A DNA stretch of 64,000 nucleotides from Stagnimonas sp965279705 (GTDB lineage: Bacteria > Pseudomonadota > Gammaproteobacteria > Nevskiales > Nevskiaceae), in contig OZ257257.1 of assembly GCA_965279705.1 (NCBI GenBank), positions 248,001 through 312,000 on the forward strand, given 5' to 3'. This document shows, piece after piece, positions 1 through 8,498 of the stretch. The notes beneath the pieces were generated by a model. The model saw only the letters and a list, made by a program, of their open reading frames with translations, did no database searches and was not told the origin of the DNA. Each line of letters begins with the position of its first letter. Position 1 is the stretch's first letter. The translations under genes were made by a program, and so were the position numbers.

Positions 1-7
1 GCTAGCG

Positions 8-2032
8 GTGTCCATGGTCTTTACAAGGCCGGCACTATTTCGGCTCATGTCAGCGGGTGCGGTCGATGTCCATCATTTCGCCAATCAACTGCTGCTGCTG
101 CACTTGATTCTTCTGCTCGTTCTGGCTGGTTTTGTTTACGGCATTCTGCATTTCGGTGTGGTCGTTCCCATCGAGTCGTTTCGCAAGAATGCAAAAGGCA
201 TGTTGGGCGATCACGAGGAAAAATCTGCACAGGCGATCGGCCTGAGCTATGAGCTGCGCCGTCGCACCGATCAGCTGGAGGCAGCGCTGGATGACAACGA
301 GCTCCAGCGCGAGCGTGTTTCAATGGCCGACGAGAAAGCTAACAGCCACCTCGCTACGACGCAGAACCTGGTCAGCAATCTCTCCGATCTCGTTGCCTAT
401 GTGAATACCGACGGCAGGGTGGTGGAAATCAGCCCTCTGACCTGCGAGTTCCTGCAGCTGCATCGCTCGACGGTCATCGGCAATCCCTTCAACGAATCCT
501 TCACGCTGTTCGATTGCTATCGCGATAACCCGCGCGAGTATCCGCTCAACTACGTCATCGACGACGTGCTCAAGCAGCGCTCTTCGGTGCCGCGACTGTT
601 CGAAGCGCTGCTGGTTACCGCGCGCAAGGAAGAACGCAAGGTCACCCTGCGTACCGTCTGCGCCCTGTCCACGGATGGAGTGCCGATCGGGGTTGTGATC
701 CGCATCCTCAGCAACACAGGCCTCTCAGTGGCGCCGGAGGTCGTGCCGATCGATGCCAAGCGCATGGACCCCGTCACCGGGCTGGGTTCGGAGGAGATGT
801 TCGACCTGCGCATGCGGGAAATCATCGACATCGCGCGCAGCCAGAAAATCTCGCATGCCCTGCTGCTGTGCAGCCCCGACAACCTGGCCAGCATCATCGA
901 GGCGCATGGACTCCGTGCCGGTAACGAGGTGCTCTGGCGCACGGCCCGCCTGCTGGAAGACCACGTGCCCGGCGATGTCGAGCTCTACCGGGTCGGGCTC
1001 GATGTCATCGGTCTACTTTGCCCGTTCTCCGATCTGGCTCGACAGGGCGACCTGGCGGACCGCATCTGCCATGCCGGCGCGGCGCGGCAGTTCGTATGGG
1101 GCGAGAAGCAGCACGATTCTTCCCTGAGCATCGGCGGGGTCGAGGTCGATAGCCTGTCCGAAGGCGTCGAGCCGCTGCTACAAAAGGCGCATCGCGCCCT
1201 CATCAGCGCGCGACATGCCGGCGGCGGCCTTGTGCAGCTCAACGTGCCGGATGAAATCCTCACGCGCCGCCGTCTGCAGGATGACGATTGGGTGTCCTGG
1301 CTGATGCCCCGGCTGGAGGGCGGGTTTGCGCACCTGAGTTCGCAGTCGATCCTGCCCATCTCCGGCAATGCGCTGAAGCGCCCGATGTTCGAGGTCTTCA
1401 TCCGCATCGAGGACGACGATGGCGTCTGGATCACACCGGATTTCTACATGCCGGCGCTCGAGCGGCGCCAGCTATCGCACAAGCTCGACCTCTGGGTGAT
1501 CGAGCAGACGTTGAAGGAGATGGCGGGCAACAAATCGCTTACCGAAGACTACGAGTGCGCCTGCATCAATCTCTCGGGCTGGTCGCTGTGCGAGCCCGGC
1601 TTTGGCGACCAGGTGCACGCCCTGGTGTCTCGCTACGGGGTGCCGCCCAGCAATCTGTGCTTCGAGATCACTGAGCAGCAGGTAGCCTCGCACCTCTCGG
1701 AAACCCTGAGATTCATGCGCACGGTGAAGCCTCTGGGTGTGCGGTTTTCGCTGGACCGTTATCGTGCGATGGGCGGGCTGCATGGGCTCAAGGATGCGCC
1801 GCTGGATTTCGTGAAAATCCATCCCTCGCTGACAGCAGCTCTTCGCATGGAGCCGCCGGACCCTGTGGAGCTGCTGCACCTCTCCTGGGTCAACAAGGTC
1901 TGCCTGGCGCGAGGCATCACGACGGTCGCCCTCGGTATCGAGCACGAGCAGATCGTGCGCGTACTGAAGTCACTGGATATCCAGTATGCCCAGGGTGTGG
2001 CCCTCAACAAGATCGGCCCCGTGATTACCTGA
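8..2032 (+). CDS. FimX-like membrane protein with PAS and degenerate GGDEF-EAL domains (5' end may be truncated)
   Basis: Probable cyclic di-GMP effector rather than an enzyme. One hydrophobic segment lies at about residues 28-54, followed by a charged linker, a PAS-like region (about 120-220), a GGDEF-like domain (about 250-410) and an EAL-like domain (about 430-674). The GGDEF signature is replaced by GLDVI and the EAL signature by EVF (in FEVFIRI). The usual DDFG loop reads DRYR, so neither cyclase nor phosphodiesterase activity is expected. This resembles FimX, a c-di-GMP receptor acting on type IV pili and twitching. The frame is open to the first base of the window, so the GTG at 8 is only the first visible start and the true N-terminus may lie outside. 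A hairpin terminator follows the stop. Domain assignment is fairly sure; the FimX role is inferred. Confidence 0.75.
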   Translation: MSMVFTRPALFRLMSAGAVDVHHFANQLLLLHLILLLVLAGFVYGILHFGVVVPIESFRKNAKGMLGDHEEKSAQAIGLSYELRRRTDQLEAALDDNELQRERVSMADEKANSHLATTQNLVSNLSDLVAYVNTDGRVVEISPLTCEFLQLHRSTVIGNPFNESFTLFDCYRDNPREYPLNYVIDDVLKQRSSVPRLFEALLVTARKEERKVTLRTVCALSTDGVPIGVVIRILSNTGLSVAPEVVPIDAKRMDPVTGLGSEEMFDLRMREIIDIARSQKISHALLLCSPDNLASIIEAHGLRAGNEVLWRTARLLEDHVPGDVELYRVGLDVIGLLCPFSDLARQGDLADRICHAGAARQFVWGEKQHDSSLSIGGVEVDSLSEGVEPLLQKAHRALISARHAGGGLVQLNVPDEILTRRRLQDDDWVSWLMPRLEGGFAHLSSQSILPISGNALKRPMFEVFIRIEDDDGVWITPDFYMPALERRQLSHKLDLWVIEQTLKEMAGNKSLTEDYECACINLSGWSLCEPGFGDQVHALVSRYGVPPSNLCFEITEQQVASHLSETLRFMRTVKPLGVRFSLDRYRAMGGLHGLKDAPLDFVKIHPSLTAALRMEPPDPVELLHLSWVNKVCLARGITTVALGIEHEQIVRVLKSLDIQYAQGVALNKIGPVIT

Positions 2033-2052
2033 AGCGTAATCCTGGTCCCTAA

Positions 2053-2080
2053 AAGAAACCCCGCACTGGGCGGGGCTTCT
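2053..2080. terminator. Intrinsic terminator between the GGDEF-EAL gene and the subtilase
   Basis: CCCCGC (2059-2064) pairs with GCGGGG (2070-2075) around a five-base loop. A-rich sequence precedes it and CTTCTT follows, so it can serve the two convergent genes that end on either side. Confidence 0.7.
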
Positions 2081-2096
2081 TGGCTAACCCAGCCAG

Positions 2097-3776
2097 CTAC
2101 TGCGCCAGCGAGGCGTAGGCCTTTTCAGCGGCCACCAGCGCGCCGATGGTGACCGGGCAGGCTTCCATCAGCCAAGTGCGCACCGGCCAGGTCGGGTCGA
2201 GGGTGGGGGCCGTGGCGGTAGCGTTGTACTGGCCGTAATCCCAAGTGCCCCAGACCTCCTGACGGCAGAGCGACTTGGCGTACATCCAGTTTTTCTGGTC
2301 GGCATCCTGCTCGGCAAACCAGCTGCCGTCGACGAAGCCCGTAATACGCGCCAGCTCGGCTTCGTAGGTCTCCTCGCCATCCATGCGGCCGCGGAAGTTG
2401 CCATAGCCTTCGGCAAGAAACTCCAGTTCCGGCACGCTCTCGGTGAAGGGGATGGTGGTGATGCCGCCCAGCCCGCCCACGTTCCAGCCGGTGTCGCTGT
2501 AGGTGGCGCTGCGATAGAGCGCTTCGCGCAGCTCGTGCACCGTCAGCTTGCCGTCGGCGAGCGCACAGGTCGGGTTGGCGGCCTTGCAGCCGGCAGGGCC
2601 GGTGGCGATCACACCGTCCTTCTGCACGCGGGTCGAATCTGCCCAGTTCTTGCGGATGCGATACAGCGCCTCGCCATAGATGCCGGCGATCACGGGCGTG
2701 GCGTTGGAGGTGCCGCTGAAGGTGCCTTCGCCGCTGGCGGTGCCGTCGTTGCCGTAGGCCGAGGGGTAGCTGTCGCCGACGCTGGAAATGTCGGCCGGCT
2801 TGCCATGGCCGCTGGGGCTGGAGTTGTCGACCGAGTCGGTGGCGCCCACGGTCACGATCCAGTCCGGGCCTTCTTGGCTGCTTTGCAGGGTGGTGTTGGG
2901 CACGATGAAAGCGTTCTCCTGGCCGTTGCCGGCCGAGAAGAAGATCTGTTGGCCGCGCTCGACGGCGGTTTTCTGCAACTCGGTATCGCTGCCGGCATAG
3001 GCGCGGTCGCGATAGGCGAGGGCAAGGCCCCAGGAGTTGGTCTGCAGGTCGATCCAGTCCTGCTTGGCCACCCACTCGTTGGCCTGCTCGGAGGTGCCGT
3101 GCACATAGACGATGAGGCAGTGCGGGCAGGCCCCGTGAATAGCCCCGGCCGAGACGCTGGAAGTGCCGATGCCGTGGCTGTCGGTGGCGAAGGTGTTCAC
3201 CGGTCCGGTGGAGCTGCCGAGGATCGCGCTGGTCAGCGGATCACCGATCGAGGCGCCGGAAAATGCGACGTGGCCGATGATCTTGGTGTTGGGAATCCAG
3301 TACATCGACACGTCCGCATTGTCGGTGCCTTCGGAGTAGTTGATCTTGGCCCACTCGGCAGCGTCTTTTGCCTCGAGTGCAGCAGTGTCGGCCTTGGGGT
3401 CGGTCGGGTCGATGGTGAGGTTGAGGGGCTGGTAGCTTTTGAACGCTGCTGCGCCCGGATGCCCCGGTAGCCAGGTGGCGGGGTCCTGGTCCAGCGGCAG
3501 GGCGTCGGTGGTGCCGGCCTGCGGCATCTTGGCGGCGAGATAGTCCCAGTGATACGGGTTGATGTTGGAGTCGATCACTGCGATCACCACCGCATCGTCG
3601 AAGGCCTTGGCGATGGGCGTGGGTGGCACGACCACCGGCGGCGTCACGGGCGTGGTCGGTACAGCAGGGGTCGTCGGCGTGGTAACGGCGGACCCCTGTG
3701 GATTGCTGCAAGCGCTCAGGGCGGAAAACAGCAGCAGGGCAAAGGCCGCAGGCGTGCGGCTGGAAACAACAGACAT
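2097..3776 (-). CDS. S8 family (subtilisin-like) serine peptidase, lipoprotein
   Basis: Secreted, lipid-anchored subtilase of 559 residues. The lipobox LSAC puts the lipidated Cys at residue 23. A Pro/Thr/Val-rich linker (about 31-55) follows, then the peptidase domain. The catalytic triad is visible: Asp69 in AVIDSN, His201 in TDSHGIGT and Ser357 in GTSNATP; Asn284 in SAGNG is the likely oxyanion residue. There is no recognisable propeptide. The start at 3776 is chosen because GGGAG lies five bases upstream and the protein then begins with a good lipoprotein signal; the longer frame reaching 3851 lacks one. Substrate is unknown. It is convergent with the FimX-like gene and is followed upstream by the msrA/msrB group. 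Confidence 0.85.
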   Translation of the reverse strand: MSVVSSRTPAAFALLLFSALSACSNPQGSAVTTPTTPAVPTTPVTPPVVVPPTPIAKAFDDAVVIAVIDSNINPYHWDYLAAKMPQAGTTDALPLDQDPATWLPGHPGAAAFKSYQPLNLTIDPTDPKADTAALEAKDAAEWAKINYSEGTDNADVSMYWIPNTKIIGHVAFSGASIGDPLTSAILGSSTGPVNTFATDSHGIGTSSVSAGAIHGACPHCLIVYVHGTSEQANEWVAKQDWIDLQTNSWGLALAYRDRAYAGSDTELQKTAVERGQQIFFSAGNGQENAFIVPNTTLQSSQEGPDWIVTVGATDSVDNSSPSGHGKPADISSVGDSYPSAYGNDGTASGEGTFSGTSNATPVIAGIYGEALYRIRKNWADSTRVQKDGVIATGPAGCKAANPTCALADGKLTVHELREALYRSATYSDTGWNVGGLGGITTIPFTESVPELEFLAEGYGNFRGRMDGEETYEAELARITGFVDGSWFAEQDADQKNWMYAKSLCRQEVWGTWDYGQYNATATAPTLDPTWPVRTWLMEACPVTIGALVAAEKAYASLAQ

Positions 3777-3910
3777 GGAAACTCCCGGCATTTCGATCGG
3801 CGGCGCTAGAGCGCCAATGGCAGGCCACAACGCAAGGCCTTTGCCATCCATAACGAACGAAGTTGTTCCGGGTTTACTTGAGCCTGCGGTTGCGGCTGCG
3901 AAGCCGCAGA

Positions 3911-3970
3911 TTATTTCTTGGCAGCACCCCAGATTTCTTCGAGGCGCGCGTCGCGTCCGCAGCGGTAGCG
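3911..3970 (-). pseudogene. Remnant copy of an msrA 3' end
   Basis: The minus strand reads RYRCGRDARLEEIWGAAKK then stop. This matches the last residues of the intact msrA beginning 73 bases further on (RYGCGRDARLQEIWGAEKK), including the stop codon. No other part of msrA is recognisable around it, so this is a 20-codon fragment left by duplication or by deletion of a second msrA. It lies in the gap between the subtilase start and msrA. Confidence 0.75.
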
Positions 3971-4042
3971 GTTAGGCAGCGACACGGTGCCGCCGGAGCG
4001 TGGGTGCGGTAGCTGCCGATCTACCGCGTGATGAGCCACGCC

Positions 4043-4639
4043 TTATTTCTTCTCGGCACCCCATATTTCCTGCAAGCGCGCGTCACGGCCACAACCGTAG
4101 CGGTAGTACTTGTACTTTAGCGAATTGGTCTTGTAGTAATCCTGGTGATAACCCTCGGCCGGCCAGAACGGGCCCGCAGCGACGATCTCGGTATAGACGT
4201 TCTTCACCTTGCCGCTGGCGACGAGCTTCGCCTTGCTCTCCTCGGCAATCTTCATCTGCGTGGCATCGAGCGGATAGATGCCGCTGCGGTACTGCGAGCC
4301 GTGGTCGCAGAACTGCTGGTCCTTCACCGTCGGATCGATGGTGAGCCAGAACTTTTCGAGCAGCTGCGCGTAGGTGATCTGGGCCGGGTCAAAAGTGACT
4401 TCGACTGCCTCGGCATGGCCGGTGCTGCCGCTCGATACCTGTTCGTAGCTGGGCTTTTGCACCGTGCCGCCGGTGTAGCCGGACACGGCTGAAATAACGC
4501 CGGGAATCTTCTCCATATCGGACTCTGAGCACCAGAAGCAGCCGCCAGCAAAAATGGCTTTTTCGGTCTTGGCGGCCGGCGTCGCGGCCTGTGCAAACAG
4601 CGGCAACAACGAAACGAGTAATGCAATCAGGATGCGCAT
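4043..4639 (-). CDS. msrA: Peptide-methionine (S)-S-oxide reductase MsrA, exported
   Basis: Repairs the S epimer of methionine sulfoxide in oxidised proteins. An N-terminal signal peptide (about residues 1-19, ending AQAA) indicates a periplasmic enzyme. The GCFWC active-site motif follows at 33-37, then SGYTGG, a HAEAVEV segment and a C-terminal YGCGRD region carrying a candidate resolving cysteine. Length (198) is normal for an exported MsrA. msrB ends five bases upstream on the same strand, so the two form a periplasmic methionine-sulfoxide repair unit. A broken copy of its 3' end lies downstream. Confidence 0.95.
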   Translation of the reverse strand: MRILIALLVSLLPLFAQAATPAAKTEKAIFAGGCFWCSESDMEKIPGVISAVSGYTGGTVQKPSYEQVSSGSTGHAEAVEVTFDPAQITYAQLLEKFWLTIDPTVKDQQFCDHGSQYRSGIYPLDATQMKIAEESKAKLVASGKVKNVYTEIVAAGPFWPAEGYHQDYYKTNSLKYKYYRYGCGRDARLQEIWGAEKK

Positions 4640-4644
4640 GGGGA

Positions 4645-5153
4645 TCAGCCTCTCAAGGCAGGCAGGGTTTCAGTTTGGGGGATGAAGCGCAGCGCCACGC
4701 CGTTGTTGCAGTAGCGCAGGTGGGTCGGTGCCGGACCGTCGTCGAAGACGTGGCCCTGATGGCCGCCGCAATGCGCGCAGTGGTATTCGGTGCGGGTCGA
4801 GAAAAACGTGTTGTCGACCTTGGTGCCCAAGGCGCCGTCGCGGGGCTTCCAGAAACTCGGCCAGCCGGTGCCGCTGTCGAACTTCTTGTCGCTGTCGAAC
4901 AGCGGGTTGTAGCAGGCGGCACAAACGAAGACGCCGTCGCGCTTCTCCTTGTTGAACGGGCTGGTGCCGGGGCGCTCGGTGGCTTCCTCGAACAGCACGC
5001 GGTAGCTCTCCGGCGGCAGGATTTTTTCCCAGTCCGCGTGGTCAGCTTGCTGACCGCGGCGTTGCTGGTGGTCGCATCCTTGGCATCGGCGCAGCCCACG
5101 AAAACAGCAACCGGCGCCAGGCCGAGGATTTTGAGTAGCGAGCGACGGTTCAT
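4645..5153 (-). pseudogene. msrB: msrB, methionine (R)-S-oxide reductase, interrupted by a frameshift
   Basis: MsrB reduces the R epimer of methionine sulfoxide. The N-terminus starting at 5153 is a twin-Arg or lipoprotein-like leader (MNRRSLLKILGLAP...GC) continuing to SKLT. The catalytic domain, from ADWEKILPPESYRVLF on, is in the neighbouring frame. That domain is intact: CAAC and CAHC zinc motifs, SGTGWPSFW, and the catalytic Cys in RYCNNG. One missing base near 5031-5050 accounts for the break. A run of six T (5022-5027, A6 on the coding strand) lies just after it, and slippage there would also rejoin the frames. It may therefore be a recent pseudogene, a sequence error or a slippage-dependent gene. 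msrA follows after five bases. Confidence 0.8.
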
Positions 5154-5240
5154 GACGATGCACCTTGAGAATGTGTAGTTATGAATCTGACAGGTCGTTT
5201 ACGGATTGGTGCTTGAAACGGATGAATAGCAGCCATGCGG

Positions 5241-6188
5241 CTAGGGCATGAGTGGCGGCAGCGCCACGCAGGCAAAGCCCGCACGCTGCTCGCTGCCCGC
5301 ACAAAAACGCTGGCCGTCGGCGGTAAAGGCGCCGGCTTCAGTCTGCTTCCACTGCGGCAGCTTGATGCGCTGTGGCACGCGGGCAAAGGCCGCGGCCCAG
5401 CTCTCGTCCGCCGTGCGGCGATAGCGATGTGCATCCTTGTAGGTGGTGACGATTGCGCTCAGGCCATCGGGGGCGATATCCAGCGCCGTGGGCCAATCGC
5501 GCAGCAGGCCAAAGATCGGGTCGTCGGCCAGATCCACCGCCGTGGGCGCGGGCAGGTGCAACACCGGGCCGAGTTTTTCGGCGGTGAAGATCGCACCCGG
5601 TGCGGGTGGCTTGTCGGGCATCGGCACCCGATAAATCACCGGCGGTCGCTCGCGCTTGCTGAGGATGAGGATGTCGCCGTTCAAGGGGTCCACGGCCAGC
5701 CCCTCGGCGTCGCGCGGGCCATCGGGATAGCGCAGGTTGAGCTGCCACAGCAGCGGCGCGCTGGTGCCGTTCGCACCGGGGTCGCGCACCGCATACAGCG
5801 TGATTGCAGCGCGTTTGGCCGCGTTATCGCCGATGTCACCGATCAGTAATGCAGGCTGGCCGCGCCATCGCAGGGTGGCAATATCTTCCCAGTCGATGGC
5901 GACGGCATCGGGCACCGGCACGATGCCGCCATCGCTGCCGTCCAGCCCGATGCGGAACAGGCGCGCGGTATCGCCGCTGTCGTTGTGGCCCCACAGCCAG
6001 TCGTCGGTGGCGAGCGAACGGGTGAGGCCCGACAACTCGGTGAGCTGTGCATTAACCACGGCAGGCTCGGGCGCCGCACGCAGATAGGTGCAGGCCGGGA
6101 TCAGCAGTGCGGCCAGCAGCAGGCTGGTGCGTCGGCGCTTGCGGCCTTGCTGCTGCCAGTTGTGCAGCGTGCGGTTCAATACGCCCAT
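5241..6188 (-). CDS. Hypothetical secreted protein, possibly beta-propeller
   Basis: Unrecognised protein of 315 residues. A basic N-terminus and hydrophobic stretch (about 18-32, LLLAALLIPAC) suggest a signal peptide, possibly with a lipobox ending at Cys. The body has short strand-rich repeats such as GHNDSGDTARLFRI, IDWEDIATL and DAEGLAVDPLNGDILIL. These resemble blades of a beta-propeller or SMP-30-like protein, which is a guess from style. The start at 6188 is preferred to the ORF's first Met because it lies just inside the 3' end of the upstream YhhN gene (13-base overlap), implying coupling. Confidence 0.6.
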   Translation of the reverse strand: MGVLNRTLHNWQQQGRKRRRTSLLLAALLIPACTYLRAAPEPAVVNAQLTELSGLTRSLATDDWLWGHNDSGDTARLFRIGLDGSDGGIVPVPDAVAIDWEDIATLRWRGQPALLIGDIGDNAAKRAAITLYAVRDPGANGTSAPLLWQLNLRYPDGPRDAEGLAVDPLNGDILILSKRERPPVIYRVPMPDKPPAPGAIFTAEKLGPVLHLPAPTAVDLADDPIFGLLRDWPTALDIAPDGLSAIVTTYKDAHRYRRTADESWAAAFARVPQRIKLPQWKQTEAGAFTADGQRFCAGSEQRAGFACVALPPLMP

Positions 6189-6826
6189 GCCATCAAGCCG
6201 ATTGCCAGGTAATAGGTCAGCAGTGTGACCGGCTGGCCCCACCAAGGTGCCCTGACGAACTTGCGGTAGGCGAGTACGGCATCCGACACCGCAAACAGCA
6301 TCGCGCCTGCGCAAACCCAATTTGCAGCCCCGGGTTCACTGACAGCCGCGCGCAGCAACGCCGCAAGCACCATTGCAGTGAGCACGGTGAGATACAACAG
6401 CACTGCCGGTTTCAATCGCCCTGTGCGCGGCAACAGCCAACGCGCATACGACAGCACGGCTACCAGAAACACGCCGCCCGATAACCAGACCACAAGCGGC
6501 AAGGCCAAAGGCGCCAGCGGCAGATCGGTGACGAACGCTGCGATGAACAACACATGCCCGAGCAGGAAGCTGGACAGCCCCAGTACGAAAGCCCGCGTGC
6601 CCGCAAACATCAGGGCCACATCGCCCAGCCAACAGAACACCAGCGCCGCCATGATCCAAGCCTGATAGCGCGGCGCCTGCGCCAGTGCGACGGCTGCAAG
6701 TGCCAAGATCAGCAGTGTCGTCAGCGGCTTGCTGAGGTAGAACCAGCGGCGGCGAACGCCACGCCAATCACCGGCGATGGTGGCAAGGCCGCTGGCGAGC
6801 GCTGCGGAAATCAGAAGAGAGGGCAT
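6176..6826 (-). CDS. YhhN family membrane protein (lysoplasmalogenase-like)
   Basis: Polytopic inner-membrane protein of 216 residues with about seven to eight hydrophobic segments. The family's conserved segments are visible: CWLGDVALMF near residue 65, LLGHVLFIAAF near 90, and FAVSDAVLAYRKF near 180. Relatives (TMEM86/YhhN) hydrolyse lysoplasmalogen; whether bacterial members do the same is not settled. Its last bases overlap the start of the following secreted protein. The divergent amidotransferase starts 67 bases away. Confidence 0.8.
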   Translation of the reverse strand: MPSLLISAALASGLATIAGDWRGVRRRWFYLSKPLTTLLILALAAVALAQAPRYQAWIMAALVFCWLGDVALMFAGTRAFVLGLSSFLLGHVLFIAAFVTDLPLAPLALPLVVWLSGGVFLVAVLSYARWLLPRTGRLKPAVLLYLTVLTAMVLAALLRAAVSEPGAANWVCAGAMLFAVSDAVLAYRKFVRAPWWGQPVTLLTYYLAIGLMAWAY

Positions 6827-6892
6827 GCGCCAAGGCTAACAAAGGTGCCAACTATTCTTTACGCTGCCGCTCTCTACTTCAGCTCAAAAATC

Positions 6893-7579
6893 ATGCGCGT
6901 CCATTGGCTGCAACACGCGGAACACGAAGATCTCGGCTGCATCGCCCCTTGGCTGGCCGCGCGCAGCCACACGGTGACCTGCTCGCGCCTGCAACGCGGC
7001 GAGCCCGCACCCAAGCCCGAGGCCTATGACTGGCTGATCGTCATGGGCGGGCCGATGAACATCTACGAGCACGCCGCCTACCCCTGGCTGGTGGCCGAGA
7101 AGCAGTCGATCCGCGCCGGGCTCAATGCCGGCAAGCGCGTGCTCGGCATCTGCCTCGGTGCGCAACTGGTCGCCGACCAGCTCGGCGGCCCGGTGACCCG
7201 CAACGCCGAGGTCGAAGTGGGCTGGCATCCGGTCACGCTCGCGCCCGCCGCGCGCAAGGACGCCGCTTTCAAGGGCTTCCCCGACAGCTTCAACGCCTTC
7301 CACTGGCATGGCGATACTTTCGCGCTGCCGCTGGATTCGCAGCCATTGATGCAGAGTGCGGCCTGCGCCAACCAGGCCTTCAGCCACGGCGCGAACGTCG
7401 CGGGCATCCAGTTCCACCTCGAAGTCACCGCCGCCAACGCCCGCGACTGGTTCGCCACCGAACGCCCTGCAGCCAGCCGCTATGTGCAGACGCCAGAGGC
7501 GATCCTCGCCGACCTGCCGAGCTTTGCCGGCAACAACCGGCTGATGCTGAAGCTCTTGGAAAACCTCGAAGCCGGCTGA
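6893..7579 (+). CDS. Class I glutamine amidotransferase-like protein
   Basis: Stand-alone class I GATase domain of 228 residues. The nucleophile elbow GICLGA carries Cys87 and the triad is completed by His175 and Glu177 in QFHLEV. MGGPMNIYE near 51-59 is typical of the GuaA-like family (gamma-glutamyl hydrolase or GMP synthase-like). No synthetase domain is attached and no partner lies beside it, so the acceptor is unknown. The ATG at 6893 starts directly on the conserved MRVHWLQH beginning; the longer upstream frame is antisense to the YhhN gene and rejected. Confidence 0.85.
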   Translation: MRVHWLQHAEHEDLGCIAPWLAARSHTVTCSRLQRGEPAPKPEAYDWLIVMGGPMNIYEHAAYPWLVAEKQSIRAGLNAGKRVLGICLGAQLVADQLGGPVTRNAEVEVGWHPVTLAPAARKDAAFKGFPDSFNAFHWHGDTFALPLDSQPLMQSAACANQAFSHGANVAGIQFHLEVTAANARDWFATERPAASRYVQTPEAILADLPSFAGNNRLMLKLLENLEAG

Positions 7580-7584
7580 AGGTT

Positions 7585-8253
7585 TTAGGCGAGGCGCGAT
7601 CGCAGGAACGCGCCGATCTGTTCGATTTCTTCCAGGCACACCTGATGCTGCATCGGGTATTCGTGCCACTCGACGGCATAGCCCAAGCCTTTGAGAATGT
7701 CGCGCGAATCGCGACCCATGGCGAAGGGCACCACCGGATCCATCGTGCCGTGGGCGATGAGGAAGGGCGTTTTCAGATTCTCGGCGTGCGCCTCAGCCTT
7801 TACGGTGGTTTCGACCGGCAGATAGCCGGAGAGGCCGACCACACCGGCGAGCGGCGCATGGAAGCGCAGGCCGGTGTGCAACGCCATCGCGCAGCCTTGC
7901 GAAAACCCGGCCAGTACGAGGCGCGTGGAAGCAATACCGGCCGCCATCTCGGCATCGAGAATGCCGGCGATGCGCTTGGCGGAGTCGCGGATGCCGGGCG
8001 TGTCCTGCGGGCCGGTGCGGCTGATGCCGACGATGTCGTACCAGGCGCGCATGGCGTAACCGTTGTTGATGGTCACCGGCCGCACCGTGGCGTGCGGAAA
8101 GATGAACTTGATACCGTGATCTTTCGGCAAACCCAGCTCCGGCACGATCGGCACGAAGTCATTGCCATCCGCGCCCAGGCCATGCAGCCACACCACGGTG
8201 GCGCTGTGCTTGCCTTGCGGCGGGAGGGTGACGGCGTCTTCGGTGCGGATCAT
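7585..8253 (-). CDS. Alpha/beta hydrolase, carboxylesterase/phospholipase family
   Basis: Soluble serine esterase of 222 residues similar to bacterial carboxylesterase II. It has VVWLHGLGADGND near residue 20, the nucleophile in GFSQG (Ser118), Asp172 in HGTMDPVVP and His203 near the end. No signal peptide, so probably cytoplasmic, acting on short acyl esters or lysophospholipids. The ATG at 8253 matches family length; the extra 73 upstream residues in frame are an antisense shadow of lptM. It converges with the amidotransferase, leaving five bases between stops. Confidence 0.9.
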   Translation of the reverse strand: MIRTEDAVTLPPQGKHSATVVWLHGLGADGNDFVPIVPELGLPKDHGIKFIFPHATVRPVTINNGYAMRAWYDIVGISRTGPQDTPGIRDSAKRIAGILDAEMAAGIASTRLVLAGFSQGCAMALHTGLRFHAPLAGVVGLSGYLPVETTVKAEAHAENLKTPFLIAHGTMDPVVPFAMGRDSRDILKGLGYAVEWHEYPMQHQVCLEEIEQIGAFLRSRLA

Positions 8254-8332
8254 GGGGCGGGTCGCGGTAAGTTGAGTGCTGATTCTGCTTGAGGCACGGC
8301 GCACGACGCCAACGGTCGCTAAACTGCCGCCC

Positions 8333-8491
8333 ATGAAAACCCTGCTCGTCCTAGCCGCTGCACTGCTCCTCGCCGCCTGCGGCCAGACTGGTCCGTTGCG
8401 CCTGCCAGAGCCCAAAGCCGCGCCCGCCGCCGCCCCTGCGCCGGTGGCAGACGATACGGCCAAGCAACCCAAGACTCCTCCCAGCCCGTAA
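8333..8491 (+). CDS. lptM: LptM (YifL)-like small lipoprotein
   Basis: Short lipoprotein of 52 residues: a leader with lipobox LAAC (Cys16), then GQTGPLRLPEP and an Ala/Pro-rich tail. The CGQTGPL segment just after the lipidated cysteine is the hallmark of LptM, which assists maturation of the LptD/LptE lipopolysaccharide translocon in the outer membrane. Its position immediately before lysA (seven bases) is also the usual one. A TAAACT hexamer ends seven bases before the ATG and may be its -10 element. Confidence 0.85.
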   Translation: MKTLLVLAAALLLAACGQTGPLRLPEPKAAPAAAPAPVADDTAKQPKTPPSP

Positions 8492-8498
8492 GTTTTTC

